Below are positions 15,314 to 23,304 of a stretch of DNA of 33,214 nt, piece by piece. Every line of letters starts with the position of its first letter. Within the stretch, counting starts at the first letter, position 1. The notes under the pieces were generated by a model that was not told where the DNA came from, did no database searches, and worked only from the letters and a program-made list of their open reading frames with translations. Origin of the DNA: Clostridia bacterium (GTDB taxonomy: Bacteria > Bacillota > Clostridia > TANB77 > CAG-508); contig CAAEQN010000101.1 in assembly GCA_900758165.1 (NCBI GenBank), positions 1-33,214 of the forward strand, given 5' to 3'. The position numbers were made by a program, and so were the translations under genes.

Positions 15314-17002
15314 CTATTCTATTTTTAAAACTTCTTTTGCTAAATTCCATATATCGTCTGACTCTCTATCTTTTTCCCAATATGCAGCACCTGCTAAATT
15401 ATAAGTGTTTATTAATTCTAGTTTGTATTTAATTGATTTACTATCTTCTATCCATATTTTATATGTTTTTCCATCTTTTTTATATTCTGCATAATTTTGC
15501 TTTAAAGAGTCGTTCCATTCTATGTTAGTGCCTTGTGGTATCTGATTATATACATCTTTCATATCAATTACTTTACTTGATATTTTTCCGTTTTCTTCAG
15601 ACCAAATTCTTGTATATAAAGGTGTTCCCAAAATAATTTTATTTGGATTTATTTCTTCATTATTTAAGAACTTCTTAATATTTGCTTCTACCCAATCACA
15701 TCCAGCTGTTGTGCCTTCTTCTGGAGATGTTACACCATTTTGGTCATATCCCATAAACACAATATAGTCTGCAACATCAGCTATTACATTTCTGTTATAA
15801 CATAATGACCAATCCGGAGATCCATCTGGTGCTGTTACGTCTACAGATAATACCTTTCCTTGTTCTTTCAAACGTGGTGCTAATTCTATTATAAATCTAG
15901 AAAATACATCTTTATCTGATTCATAAATATTTTCAAAGTCTATATTTATACCATCTAAATTATAATTTTCAACTATGGTAATAATATTATTTATAAGATC
16001 TTCTCTTAATTTATAATCATTTAATATTTCAGATGTTGTTTCTTTCATTGAATCGTTTGAAACAAGCGCCCATACTTTATATCCATTATTATGTGCCCAA
16101 TTTATATAGTTTGTCCCATTACTTCCCACATTTGCTATAATATTACCTTTTCCCTTCTTTTGTAATGAGAAAAATGTTGGAGATACTACATTAATTCCTT
16201 GAATTTTACCAATTCTTTGTGGGGCTGATGCGTATTGTGAAAAATAGTCCCACACCATATTTACTTTTCCTTCTATTTGTTTTCCAAAATTTAAATTTTC
16301 TCTAATTTTTTTCTTATTTGCGAGAGTACTTGTTTTTACATATCCTACTTTTCCATTTTCTGTACTAACTTTAGTCCAACCTTCTGGAACTTTCTCTGTA
16401 GTACTTGCTATTACTAAATTATCTCCTTTATTCACTTTTTCTAAAGTTCTAGATAATACTGTAGGTTTATATTTTATAGAATTTTTCTTACTACTATTTG
16501 CATAGGTTAACTCTCTATTAAGCGAAACTAATATAACTGTGTCTGTATCTTCTACATATTCAGTTTCTACATTATATACACTTTTACTTATTTCTGAAAA
16601 TGGTAAATAAAATTCATTTTGTTTTTTTACAGCTGATGCAATAAGATTAACTTGTGAGCTATTTATAGTAGCTTTTTTTTCATCTATTTTTAATGTTGCA
16701 AGTTTTGTGTCTGATGATGTTATTATTTGGTCATACTTATTATCATAAAAAATATGTCCATCAAAGAAATTTGCAATATCTTTAGTTGATATATATACTA
16801 CCCCATTTTCTACCAATACATCATTTTTTAAACTTTTTGTTACATTATTATTATTTATAACTAAATTAGTTTTTCCAGTCACATCATTTCTTATATAATT
16901 TGGTGCTGTTTTTAATACAAATACTAGAACTGCTGCAAATATAACAGTTACAATTATTTTATATATATAAAAATTTTTTTGTTTAGTTTTTTCTTTTGAC
17001 AT
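15314..17002 (-). CDS. Membrane-anchored GH18 protein with stalk-like and SH3-like domains
   Basis: The protein has 562 residues. A single N-terminal membrane helix (about 13-30) after a Lys-rich start places the rest outside the cell. Residues about 45-160 look like the copper-amine-oxidase N-terminal/stalk repeat (VENGVVYISTKDIANFFDGHI). Residues about 175-230 are a bacterial SH3 domain (GWTKVSTENGKVGYVKTSTL). From about 245 the chain is a glycoside hydrolase family 18 barrel with the catalytic motif LDGINIDFE (Asp350, Asp355, Glu357). Related GH18 proteins of spore formers act on peptidoglycan, for example YaaH/SleL on spore cortex; cortex or cell-wall cleavage is inferred. The catalytic Glu is present, so activity is expected. 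RBS AGAAAGATGG precedes the ATG. Confidence 0.85.
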   Translation of the reverse strand: MSKEKTKQKNFYIYKIIVTVIFAAVLVFVLKTAPNYIRNDVTGKTNLVINNNNVTKSLKNDVLVENGVVYISTKDIANFFDGHIFYDNKYDQIITSSDTKLATLKIDEKKATINSSQVNLIASAVKKQNEFYLPFSEISKSVYNVETEYVEDTDTVILVSLNRELTYANSSKKNSIKYKPTVLSRTLEKVNKGDNLVIASTTEKVPEGWTKVSTENGKVGYVKTSTLANKKKIRENLNFGKQIEGKVNMVWDYFSQYASAPQRIGKIQGINVVSPTFFSLQKKGKGNIIANVGSNGTNYINWAHNNGYKVWALVSNDSMKETTSEILNDYKLREDLINNIITIVENYNLDGINIDFENIYESDKDVFSRFIIELAPRLKEQGKVLSVDVTAPDGSPDWSLCYNRNVIADVADYIVFMGYDQNGVTSPEEGTTAGCDWVEANIKKFLNNEEINPNKIILGTPLYTRIWSEENGKISSKVIDMKDVYNQIPQGTNIEWNDSLKQNYAEYKKDGKTYKIWIEDSKSIKYKLELINTYNLAGAAYWEKDRESDDIWNLAKEVLKIE

Positions 17003-17089
17003 TTTACTACCATCTTTCTTAATTTTATAAATTTGTTATATTATTTATTACTTTTATAAATTATGTTTAATCTTTATTCAGAATATATT

Positions 17090-17782
17090 TTATTTCATAT
17101 TATTTATAGTACTTCTTAATAGTTGATTTCTAATTACTATTTCTTCCTTGTCATTCTCTTTTTGAATTTCCTCTGTTCTTACATACTGCTCTTCATTTTT
17201 TCCTATATCATATTGTACATTATTATGCATATGTGGTTGATAGAAATTTTCAGAATAAGTTTCTTTTCTGTGCATTCCTCTATTTTCTTCTTCTAAATAA
17301 TCTTGTATTAATTTTCTTTGTTCTTTACTAAATTTTTCTAATGGGCTTTTTAAATATTTATATTGCCAAATAGCCATTATATTTTCACTTGCATATCCTA
17401 GATATTCTAAATTTTCACAATTATACTCTACTAAAAAATTTACATTCTCTACACTTATTGTTATACTACTCCAGTCTATTTGCTTATATTTTAAAGTTGC
17501 TTTTTTTAATTTTTTTATTAAATTGTATAGTTGATTGGTTAATTGTAAATATTCTCCCTCTTCTATATTAAATTTTTGAGGGATTTGGTATACATTTATT
17601 GGATTCTTTCTTAATATGCTTTTTGGAAAATAGTAAAAAAACATTTCTCCATTTTCTTGATTTTTTTCATTTGAAATTACTGTTGCATATAGATATATAC
17701 TATCCCATTTTTCTGGTATCATATAAAATATAATATTTCTTATTTCCTCGTATATTCTAGTTATATTAGGATTTTCTAACAT
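17090..17782 (-). CDS. YezG-like immunity-family protein (DUF600), orphan
   Basis: The protein has 230 residues. The N-terminal 165 or so resemble the YezG/DUF600 family: IYEEIRNIIFYMIPEKWDSI, YLYATV, FFYYFPKS, a W-S-S-I-T-I-S-V strand and IWQYKYL near residue 142. B. subtilis YezG is the antitoxin of the LXG-type toxin YeeF. Here no toxin gene is adjacent; the neighbours are gpmI (28 bases upstream) and the GH18 gene. A charged, Gln/Asn-rich tail of about 60 residues, from the RGMHRKETYS region on, extends beyond the usual domain and looks disordered. Start chosen after GGGAGAAACAG. The function could be immunity or a repurposed housekeeping role. Family call is by motif and pattern. Confidence 0.7.
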   Translation of the reverse strand: MLENPNITRIYEEIRNIIFYMIPEKWDSIYLYATVISNEKNQENGEMFFYYFPKSILRKNPINVYQIPQKFNIEEGEYLQLTNQLYNLIKKLKKATLKYKQIDWSSITISVENVNFLVEYNCENLEYLGYASENIMAIWQYKYLKSPLEKFSKEQRKLIQDYLEEENRGMHRKETYSENFYQPHMHNNVQYDIGKNEEQYVRTEEIQKENDKEEIVIRNQLLRSTINNMK

Positions 17783-17810
17783 CTGTTTCTCCCTTTTATA
17801 TTTCTTACGT

Positions 17811-19343
17811 TTAGTGTTCTATTATACTTTCACCTGTCATTTCTACTGGTTTTTCTAGTCCCATTATTTCTAACATTGTTGGTGCTAAATCTGCAAGTTT
17901 TCCTTCTTTTAATTTTACATTATCAAACCCTACTAATATTAATGGTACAGGATTTGTTGTATGTGCTGTATGTGGTTCTCCTGTTTTGTAATCTATCATT
18001 TGTTCACAATTTCCATGATCAGCTGTTATCATTAATACTCCATTTTGATTGTTTATCGCCTCTACAACTCTACCTACACATTCATCTATTTTTTCTACAG
18101 CTTTAATTGCTGCTTCTAAACTTCCAGTATGTCCTACCATATCTGGGTTTGCATAATTTAATATTATACAATCATATTTTTTAGAATTTATTGCTTCTAT
18201 AACCTTTTGAGTAACTTCTTCAGCACTCATCTCTGGTTGCATATCGTAAGTTTCTACTTTTGGAGATGGTACTAATATTCTATCTTCGCCTGGATATTGT
18301 TTTTCTTCTCCTCCATTAAAGAAGAATGTTACATGTGCATATTTTTCAGTTTCTGCTATTCTTAATTGTTTTAATCCTTTTTTGCTAATATATTCACCAA
18401 ATGTGTTTTTTAATTGTTCCTTTTTAAAAGCTATTTCAACATTTGGCATTGTTTCATCATAAGATGTCATACAAACATAGCATAAATCTAAATCTTTTTT
18501 TGTTTCAAATTCTTTAAAATCTTTATCTACTAATGTTCTTGTTATTTCTCTAGCTCTATCTGGTCTAAAATTAAAGAATATTACAGAATCATGTTTTTCT
18601 ATTTTTGCAACAGGTGTGTCCCCATTGCAAATTACTGTTGGTTCTACAAATTCATCAAACACTTCTTTCTGATATGAAGTTTCTATTGCTTGAAGTGCAG
18701 ATCCAGCTTTTTGTCCTTCTCCATTTACCATTGCATCATAAGCTTTCTGTATTCTTTGCCATCTTTTATCTCTATCCATACTATAGAATCTTCCAGATAT
18801 TGTTGCTATTTTTCCAATTCCTTTTTCTTTAATCTTTTCTTCCAATTTCATAATATAAGTTTCACCTGAAGTTGGTGGTGTATCTCTTCCATCCATGAAG
18901 CAATGTATAAATACATTTTCAAAGTCTTTTCTTTTTGCAAGTTCTAGTAATCCATATAAGTGGCGAATATGGCTGTGAACTCCTCCGTCTGATAGAAGTC
19001 CCATTATATGCAATTTTGAATTGTATTTTTTACAATTTTCTATTGCTTTGTTAAATTCTACTATACTAAAGAAATCCCCATCTTCTATAGATTTTGTTAT
19101 TTTCATTAAATCTTGATATACAATTCTTCCAGCACCCATATTTGTGTGTCCTACTTCTGAATTTCCCATTTGTCCTTCTGGTAATCCAACTTTTAGTCCA
19201 CTAGTATATATTGTTGTTGTAGGGCATATTTTCATTAGTTTATCTAAATTAGGTGTATTTGAAAGCTTTACTGCATTTCCTTGTTCTTTTTCATTTATTC
19301 CAAAGCCATCTAATATCATTAGCATCATTAATCTTTTATTCAT
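17811..19343 (-). CDS. gpmI: 2,3-bisphosphoglycerate-independent phosphoglycerate mutase
   Basis: The protein has 510 residues, the normal length for the family. It interconverts 3- and 2-phosphoglycerate in the cytoplasm using two Mn ions. The N-terminus has LDGFGINEKEQGNAV with the metal-binding Asp, and the phosphorylated Ser62 lies in QMGNSEVGHTNMGAG. MDGRDTPPTSG, FNFRPDRAREITR and, near the C-terminus, ITADHGNCEQM and HTAHTTNPVP are all intact. The ATG follows AAGGAAGG. It is the last gene of the gap-pgk-tpiA-gpmI series and lies 34 bases from tpiA, so it should be co-transcribed. The Mn-dependent form is the usual enzyme of spore formers. Confidence 0.96.
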   Translation of the reverse strand: MNKRLMMLMILDGFGINEKEQGNAVKLSNTPNLDKLMKICPTTTIYTSGLKVGLPEGQMGNSEVGHTNMGAGRIVYQDLMKITKSIEDGDFFSIVEFNKAIENCKKYNSKLHIMGLLSDGGVHSHIRHLYGLLELAKRKDFENVFIHCFMDGRDTPPTSGETYIMKLEEKIKEKGIGKIATISGRFYSMDRDKRWQRIQKAYDAMVNGEGQKAGSALQAIETSYQKEVFDEFVEPTVICNGDTPVAKIEKHDSVIFFNFRPDRAREITRTLVDKDFKEFETKKDLDLCYVCMTSYDETMPNVEIAFKKEQLKNTFGEYISKKGLKQLRIAETEKYAHVTFFFNGGEEKQYPGEDRILVPSPKVETYDMQPEMSAEEVTQKVIEAINSKKYDCIILNYANPDMVGHTGSLEAAIKAVEKIDECVGRVVEAINNQNGVLMITADHGNCEQMIDYKTGEPHTAHTTNPVPLILVGFDNVKLKEGKLADLAPTMLEIMGLEKPVEMTGESIIEH

Positions 19344-19377
19344 TTTATTAACCTTCCTTTATGTTATTATACCAATA

Positions 19378-20130
19378 TTATTTATTATAATTTACTATTT
19401 TAGAAAATTCTTCTACCTTTAAGCTTGCTCCGCCAACTAATGCTCCATCTATATCTGATGCTTCAAATAATTCTTTTGCATTTACAGCTTTTACACTTCC
19501 TCCGTATAAAATTATTATGTTTTCAGCTGTTTCATCTTCATACATTTCTTTTACTTTATTTCTTATAGCCTTTACACTATTATTTGCATCTTCCGAAGTT
19601 GCTGTTTTTCCTGTTCCTATGGCCCAAATTGGTTCATAAGCAATTATTATATTTTCTGCTTGTTCTTTTGTTAAATCTTTGAAAGCTGTCTCAACTTGAT
19701 TAGTTATAATCTCTTCAGTTTTTCCACTTTCTCTTTGCTCTAATGTTTCTCCCACACAAACAATGGGCTTTAAGCAATTTTCAAGTGCAGATTTTATTTT
19801 TAAGTTTACTGTTTCATCTGTCTCATTAAAATATGCCCTTCTTTCAGAATGTCCTATTATTACATATTCTGTTCTTATAGAACTCAACATCTGCGCAGAT
19901 ACTTCTCCTGTATATGCTCCTCTTTCCTTCCAGTGCATATTTTGTGCTCCTATATGTATATTTGTTTCTTGTGCTGTTAATAAAGCATAAAACAAATCAG
20001 TATATGGAACACATAAAATTACTTCATTTTCAGTATTTTTTACCAATGGTTCTAAATTAGTTATAAAATCTATTGTCTCATTTGGAAGCATATTCATTTT
20101 CCAATTTCCAGCAATCACTTTTCTTCTCAT
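19378..20130 (-). CDS. tpiA: Triosephosphate isomerase
   Basis: The protein has 250 residues, full length for the family. It interconverts dihydroxyacetone phosphate and glyceraldehyde 3-phosphate. The catalytic residues are all present: Asn9 and Lys11 in AGNWKMN, His94 in IIGHSERR, and Glu166 in AYEPIWAIGTG. The phosphate-binding YGGSVK and GALVGGASL motifs close the barrel. The ATG is preceded by AGGAGATTAATT. It lies between pgk (106-base gap with an unusual GC-richer insert) and gpmI. Confidence 0.97.
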   Translation of the reverse strand: MRRKVIAGNWKMNMLPNETIDFITNLEPLVKNTENEVILCVPYTDLFYALLTAQETNIHIGAQNMHWKERGAYTGEVSAQMLSSIRTEYVIIGHSERRAYFNETDETVNLKIKSALENCLKPIVCVGETLEQRESGKTEEIITNQVETAFKDLTKEQAENIIIAYEPIWAIGTGKTATSEDANNSVKAIRNKVKEMYEDETAENIIILYGGSVKAVNAKELFEASDIDGALVGGASLKVEEFSKIVNYNK

Positions 20131-20236
20131 AATTAATCTCCTATTTTATATTATAATAATTATATTGCTAAACTTCAGTGTAGCAGTCCGATGTTGAGGG
20201 TTTGCTCTGCAAAGTCTAAACCAAGGCAAAACATTT

Positions 20237-21424
20237 TTATTTATCTAATAGACATTCTACTCCTGGCAATTTTTTGCCTTCTAAAAATTCTAGTGATGCT
20301 CCTCCACCTGTTGATATATGTGTAAATTCATCTGCTATGCCAAGTTTTTCTATTGCTGCTGCAGAATCTCCTCCACCTATTATAGTTGTAGCATTTTCTA
20401 ATTTTCCTAAAAATCTTGCTATACTATTTGTTCCTTCTGCAAATTGATCAAATTCGAATAATCCAAGAGGTCCATTCCATACAACAGTTTTGGCATCTTT
20501 TAATTCTTCCTCATACATTTTTATTGTCTCTTCTCCAATGTCAAGACCTTGCCATCCATCTGGTATTTCAGTAACCTTTACATTTTTACTTTCTGTGTCT
20601 TCTTTTACTTCTTTACCTATTTTGTTATCTATAGGTAACATTAATTTAACACCCTTATTTTTTGCTTTTTCAATTAAGCTTGAAGCTAATTCTAGTTTAT
20701 CTTCTTCACATATAGAATTTCCTATATTATATCCCATTGCCTTAAAAAATGTATAAGCCATTCCTCCACCTATTAGTAATGCATCTACTTTTTCTAGTAA
20801 GTTATCTATAACGCCTATTTTATCTGATACTTTTTTTCCTCCAAGTATTGCTACAAATGGTCTTTTTGGGTTTTCTAAAGCTGTTCCTAAAAAGTTAATT
20901 TCTTTTTCCATTAGAAATCCTGCTACTGCTGGTAAAAATTCTGCTACACCAGCGGTAGAGCTATGTGCTCTATGTGCTGTTCCAAATGCATCATTTACGT
21001 ATATTTCCGCCATACTTGCAAGCTCTTTAGCAAATTCTTTATCATTTGCTTCTTCTCTTGCATCAAATCTAACATTCTCTAATAAAACAATATCTCCATT
21101 GTTCATATTTGAAGTTAATTCTTTTGCACTTTCTCCTATTATGTCATTTGCTAATTTAACTTCTTTTCCTAATAATCTAGATAGTTCTTTTGCAACTGGA
21201 GCTAATGAAAATTCTTTTTTTACTTCTCCCTTTGGTCTTCCTAAATGTGAGCATAATATTACTTTGCAATTTTTCTCCAATAAGTATTTTATTGTTGGTA
21301 ATGCACCAACTATTCTTCTGTTATCTGTTATGTTAAAATTTTCATCTAATGGAACATTAAAATCACATCTAACTAACACTTTTTTTCCTTCAAGATTTAT
21401 ATCTCTTATAGTTTTTTTATTCAT
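20237..21424 (-). CDS. pgk: Phosphoglycerate kinase
   Basis: The protein has 395 residues, the usual length. It makes ATP from 1,3-bisphosphoglycerate and ADP. Visible motifs are the N-terminal substrate site VRCDFNVPLDE (18-28), SHLGRPKG, DAFGTAHRAHSS, the nucleotide region GGKKVSDKIGV, WNGPLGLFE, and the C-terminal GGGDSAA (350-356) and STGGGASLEFLEGK (371-384). The ATG is preceded by GGAGGAAATT. A 239-base spacer with two hairpins separates it from gap, so separate or processed expression is possible. Confidence 0.97.
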   Translation of the reverse strand: MNKKTIRDINLEGKKVLVRCDFNVPLDENFNITDNRRIVGALPTIKYLLEKNCKVILCSHLGRPKGEVKKEFSLAPVAKELSRLLGKEVKLANDIIGESAKELTSNMNNGDIVLLENVRFDAREEANDKEFAKELASMAEIYVNDAFGTAHRAHSSTAGVAEFLPAVAGFLMEKEINFLGTALENPKRPFVAILGGKKVSDKIGVIDNLLEKVDALLIGGGMAYTFFKAMGYNIGNSICEEDKLELASSLIEKAKNKGVKLMLPIDNKIGKEVKEDTESKNVKVTEIPDGWQGLDIGEETIKMYEEELKDAKTVVWNGPLGLFEFDQFAEGTNSIARFLGKLENATTIIGGGDSAAAIEKLGIADEFTHISTGGGASLEFLEGKKLPGVECLLDK

Positions 21425-21534
21425 AATTTCCTCCTACACTTTTGTTTATTTTTATGAATTTAAATAATTTTATCTATACAATCTATATGATTTTAATTTA
21501 TATAAATTTCTTAAATTGTGTTTTAAAGACACAT

Positions 21535-21570
21535 ATTAGAAATTTAAGTTTTATTAATTAAATTTCTAAT
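21535..21570 (-). other. Hairpin in the gap-pgk spacer
   Basis: ATTAGAAATTTA and TAAATTTCTAAT pair perfectly around a 12-base loop, about 110 bases before pgk. No T-run follows on the minus strand, so it is not an obvious terminator; it could be an RNA processing or stability element. Confidence 0.45.
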
Positions 21571-21600
21571 ATCTATCTAACTCATTATATAGATTTGAAT

Positions 21601-21650
21601 GTTGGAGGTTAAATTTTGGTTTTATCTTCCAATTTTTAACCTCTAACTTT
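21601..21650 (-). terminator. Long imperfect hairpin after gap
   Basis: Two 19-base arms (GTTxGAGGTTAAAxxTTGG type, 3 mismatches) flank a loop and begin 13 bases past the gap stop. A T-rich stretch follows on the minus strand only in part, so it is either a partial terminator or an mRNA-stabilising structure that sets gap above pgk. Confidence 0.5.
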
Positions 21651-21663
21651 CAAATTTTAATTT

Positions 21664-22674
21664 CTATTTATGATCTACTTTTGACATATATATTGCTAAA
21701 TCTAGTAATTTGTTAGCATATCCCCATTCGTTATCATACCATGCAATTAATTTAACAAAAGTATCTGTAAGCATTATTCCTGCTTTTGCATCAAATATTG
21801 ATGTATGTGGATCTGTTAAAAAGTCTGATGATACAACATCTTCGTCAACATATTCTACTATTCCTTTTAATTCACCTTCAGCAGCTTTTTTAACTGCAGC
21901 GCATATTTCTTCATAAGTTGTAGGTCTTTCTAGGTTACATGTTAAATCTACAACAGATACATCCATTGTAGGAACTCTAAATGCCATTCCTGTTAATTTT
22001 CCATTTAATTCTGGTATTACTTTTCCAACTGCTTTTGCAGCTCCTGTTGAAGATGGTGTTATATTAGCTCCTGCTGCACGTCCGCCTCTCCAGTCCTTTT
22101 TAGAAGCTCCATCAACTGTTTTTTGTGTAGCTGTTATAGAGTGAACTGTTGTCATTAATCCTTCTTTAATTCCAAAATTGTCATTTATAATTTTAGCAAG
22201 TGGTGCTAAACAGTTTGTTGTACAAGATGCATTTGATACAATATTCATACTTGGATCATATTTATCTTGGTTAACTCCCATTACAAACATTGGAGCATCT
22301 TTTGAAGGTGCACTTATTAATACCTTTTTAGCCCCTGCATTTAAGTGTGCTTGTGCTTTTTCTGTTGTAGTAAATACACCAGAACATTCTAGTACATATT
22401 CTACTCCTTCTTTTCCCCATGGAACATTGTTTGGATCCATTTCATTATATACATTTACTTCTTTTCCACATGCTATTAATTTGTTTCCCTCTGCTCTAAT
22501 TTCTCCATCAAATCTTCCATGCATAGAATCAAATTTTACCATGTATGCCATGTAGTCTGCTGCTATAAATGGGTCATTAACTGCAACCACCTCTATTTCA
22601 TCATTTTTTAAAGCTGCTTGGAATGCTAGTTTTCCTATTCTTCCAAATCCGTTAATTCCAATTTTAACTGACAT
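21664..22674 (-). CDS. gap: Glyceraldehyde-3-phosphate dehydrogenase, type I
   Basis: The protein has 336 residues from the ATG at 22674, which follows GAGGAGGAATAAAATTT; an in-frame ATG at 22761 would add an implausible Lys-rich leader with no ribosome site. It oxidises glyceraldehyde 3-phosphate to 1,3-bisphosphoglycerate. Rossmann motif INGFGRIG (7-14), Asp34 in VNDPF (an NAD rather than NADP signature), catalytic Cys151 in SNASCTTNCLAP, the His in TVHSITATQ, and RGGRAAGANITPSSTGAAKA are all present. First gene of the glycolytic cluster. The usual central glycolytic regulator CggR is not in the expected place upstream. Confidence 0.97.
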   Translation of the reverse strand: MSVKIGINGFGRIGKLAFQAALKNDEIEVVAVNDPFIAADYMAYMVKFDSMHGRFDGEIRAEGNKLIACGKEVNVYNEMDPNNVPWGKEGVEYVLECSGVFTTTEKAQAHLNAGAKKVLISAPSKDAPMFVMGVNQDKYDPSMNIVSNASCTTNCLAPLAKIINDNFGIKEGLMTTVHSITATQKTVDGASKKDWRGGRAAGANITPSSTGAAKAVGKVIPELNGKLTGMAFRVPTMDVSVVDLTCNLERPTTYEEICAAVKKAAEGELKGIVEYVDEDVVSSDFLTDPHTSIFDAKAGIMLTDTFVKLIAWYDNEWGYANKLLDLAIYMSKVDHK

Positions 22675-22732
22675 AAATTTTATTCCTCCTCTTTTGATAT
22701 TATTATCTCTTTTAGTCTTTCTGACTTTTATA

Positions 22733-22761
22733 ATTTTATACCAAATGTAAATAGTTTTCAA
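22733..22761 (-). promoter_or_regulatory. Probable sigma-A promoter of gap
   Basis: On the minus strand TTGAAA (22756-22761) and TAAAAT (22733-22738) are 17 bases apart, about 60 bases before the gap ATG. The rest of the 22762-22906 stretch shows no clear operator. Confidence 0.45.
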
Positions 22762-22906
22762 GTATTTTTATCATATTTATGGCTATTAATTTAATCATAA
22801 ATATAGGTTGAAAATTAATCATTTTTTGTATAAGAATTTGCAATAAATAATTATTGTAAATAGTGATTTATATAAATAAAAATAGCACAAATTAAAATAA
22901 AAAAAT

Positions 22907-22928
22907 AGCAAGCTAAAACACGCTTGCT
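22907..22928 (-). terminator. Terminator of the 75-residue gene
   Basis: AGCAAGC and GCTTGCT pair around an 8-base loop and are followed on the minus strand by ATTTTTTTATTTT, 10 bases past the stop. Confidence 0.8.
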
Positions 22929-22937
22929 TATTTTATC

Positions 22938-23165
22938 TTAAAATTTAACTTCTTGAAATAAGAAACTATGAATTTGTTCATCTGTAATTTCTTGATGCCA
23001 AAAATCATTTATTGCTCTAAATGTTGCTTCTTGCTTTGGTGTTAATTCCACTTTTATTTCTTGGAATAAGAAGTTCTTGATTTTTGTCCAAGTACTAATT
23101 TTTGATGGTACAGCTGAATCAAATTGATTTGTTATATCATTATTTTCATTTATTGGATTTTCCAT
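22938..23165 (-). CDS. 75-residue protein with three FLFQE-like motifs
   Basis: An independent small gene with a strong promoter (23208-23236), ribosome site AAAGGAGG, and terminator (22907-22928), so it is certainly expressed. After an acidic, probably flexible N-terminus (1-22), three similar heptads occur: NFLFQEI (31-37), DFWHQEI (54-60) and SFLFQEV (67-73). The linker between the first two contains VELTPKQE and FRAIND. The protein ends at the third motif. There is no signal peptide or membrane helix, and the segments are amphipathic. I do not recognise the family. Repeat motifs of this sort can mediate binding to a partner or self-assembly; that is inference. Confidence 0.75.
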   Translation of the reverse strand: MENPINENNDITNQFDSAVPSKISTWTKIKNFLFQEIKVELTPKQEATFRAINDFWHQEITDEQIHSFLFQEVKF

Positions 23166-23207
23166 ATTATTTCCTCCTTTGTAAGTAAAATATCATACTT
23201 AACTATA

Positions 23208-23236
23208 TTTATACTATAAATTTTTTCTTAAATCAA
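23208..23236 (-). promoter_or_regulatory. Sigma-A promoter of the 75-residue gene
   Basis: On the minus strand TTGATT (23231-23236) and TATAAA (23208-23213) are exactly 17 bases apart, about 40 bases before the ATG at 23165. Confidence 0.65.
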
Positions 23237-23304
23237 GTCTTTTTATAAATTTTTTAACCTTTTTTTGTCTTTTTTAATAATATAACTTTATTATTTAAAT
23301 TATG

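Noticed and set aside
22675..22761. Extended N-terminus of gap
   Set aside because: The longer frame adds a Lys/Arg-rich leader with no ribosome site; the ATG at 22674 has GAGGAGG and starts the Rossmann fold.
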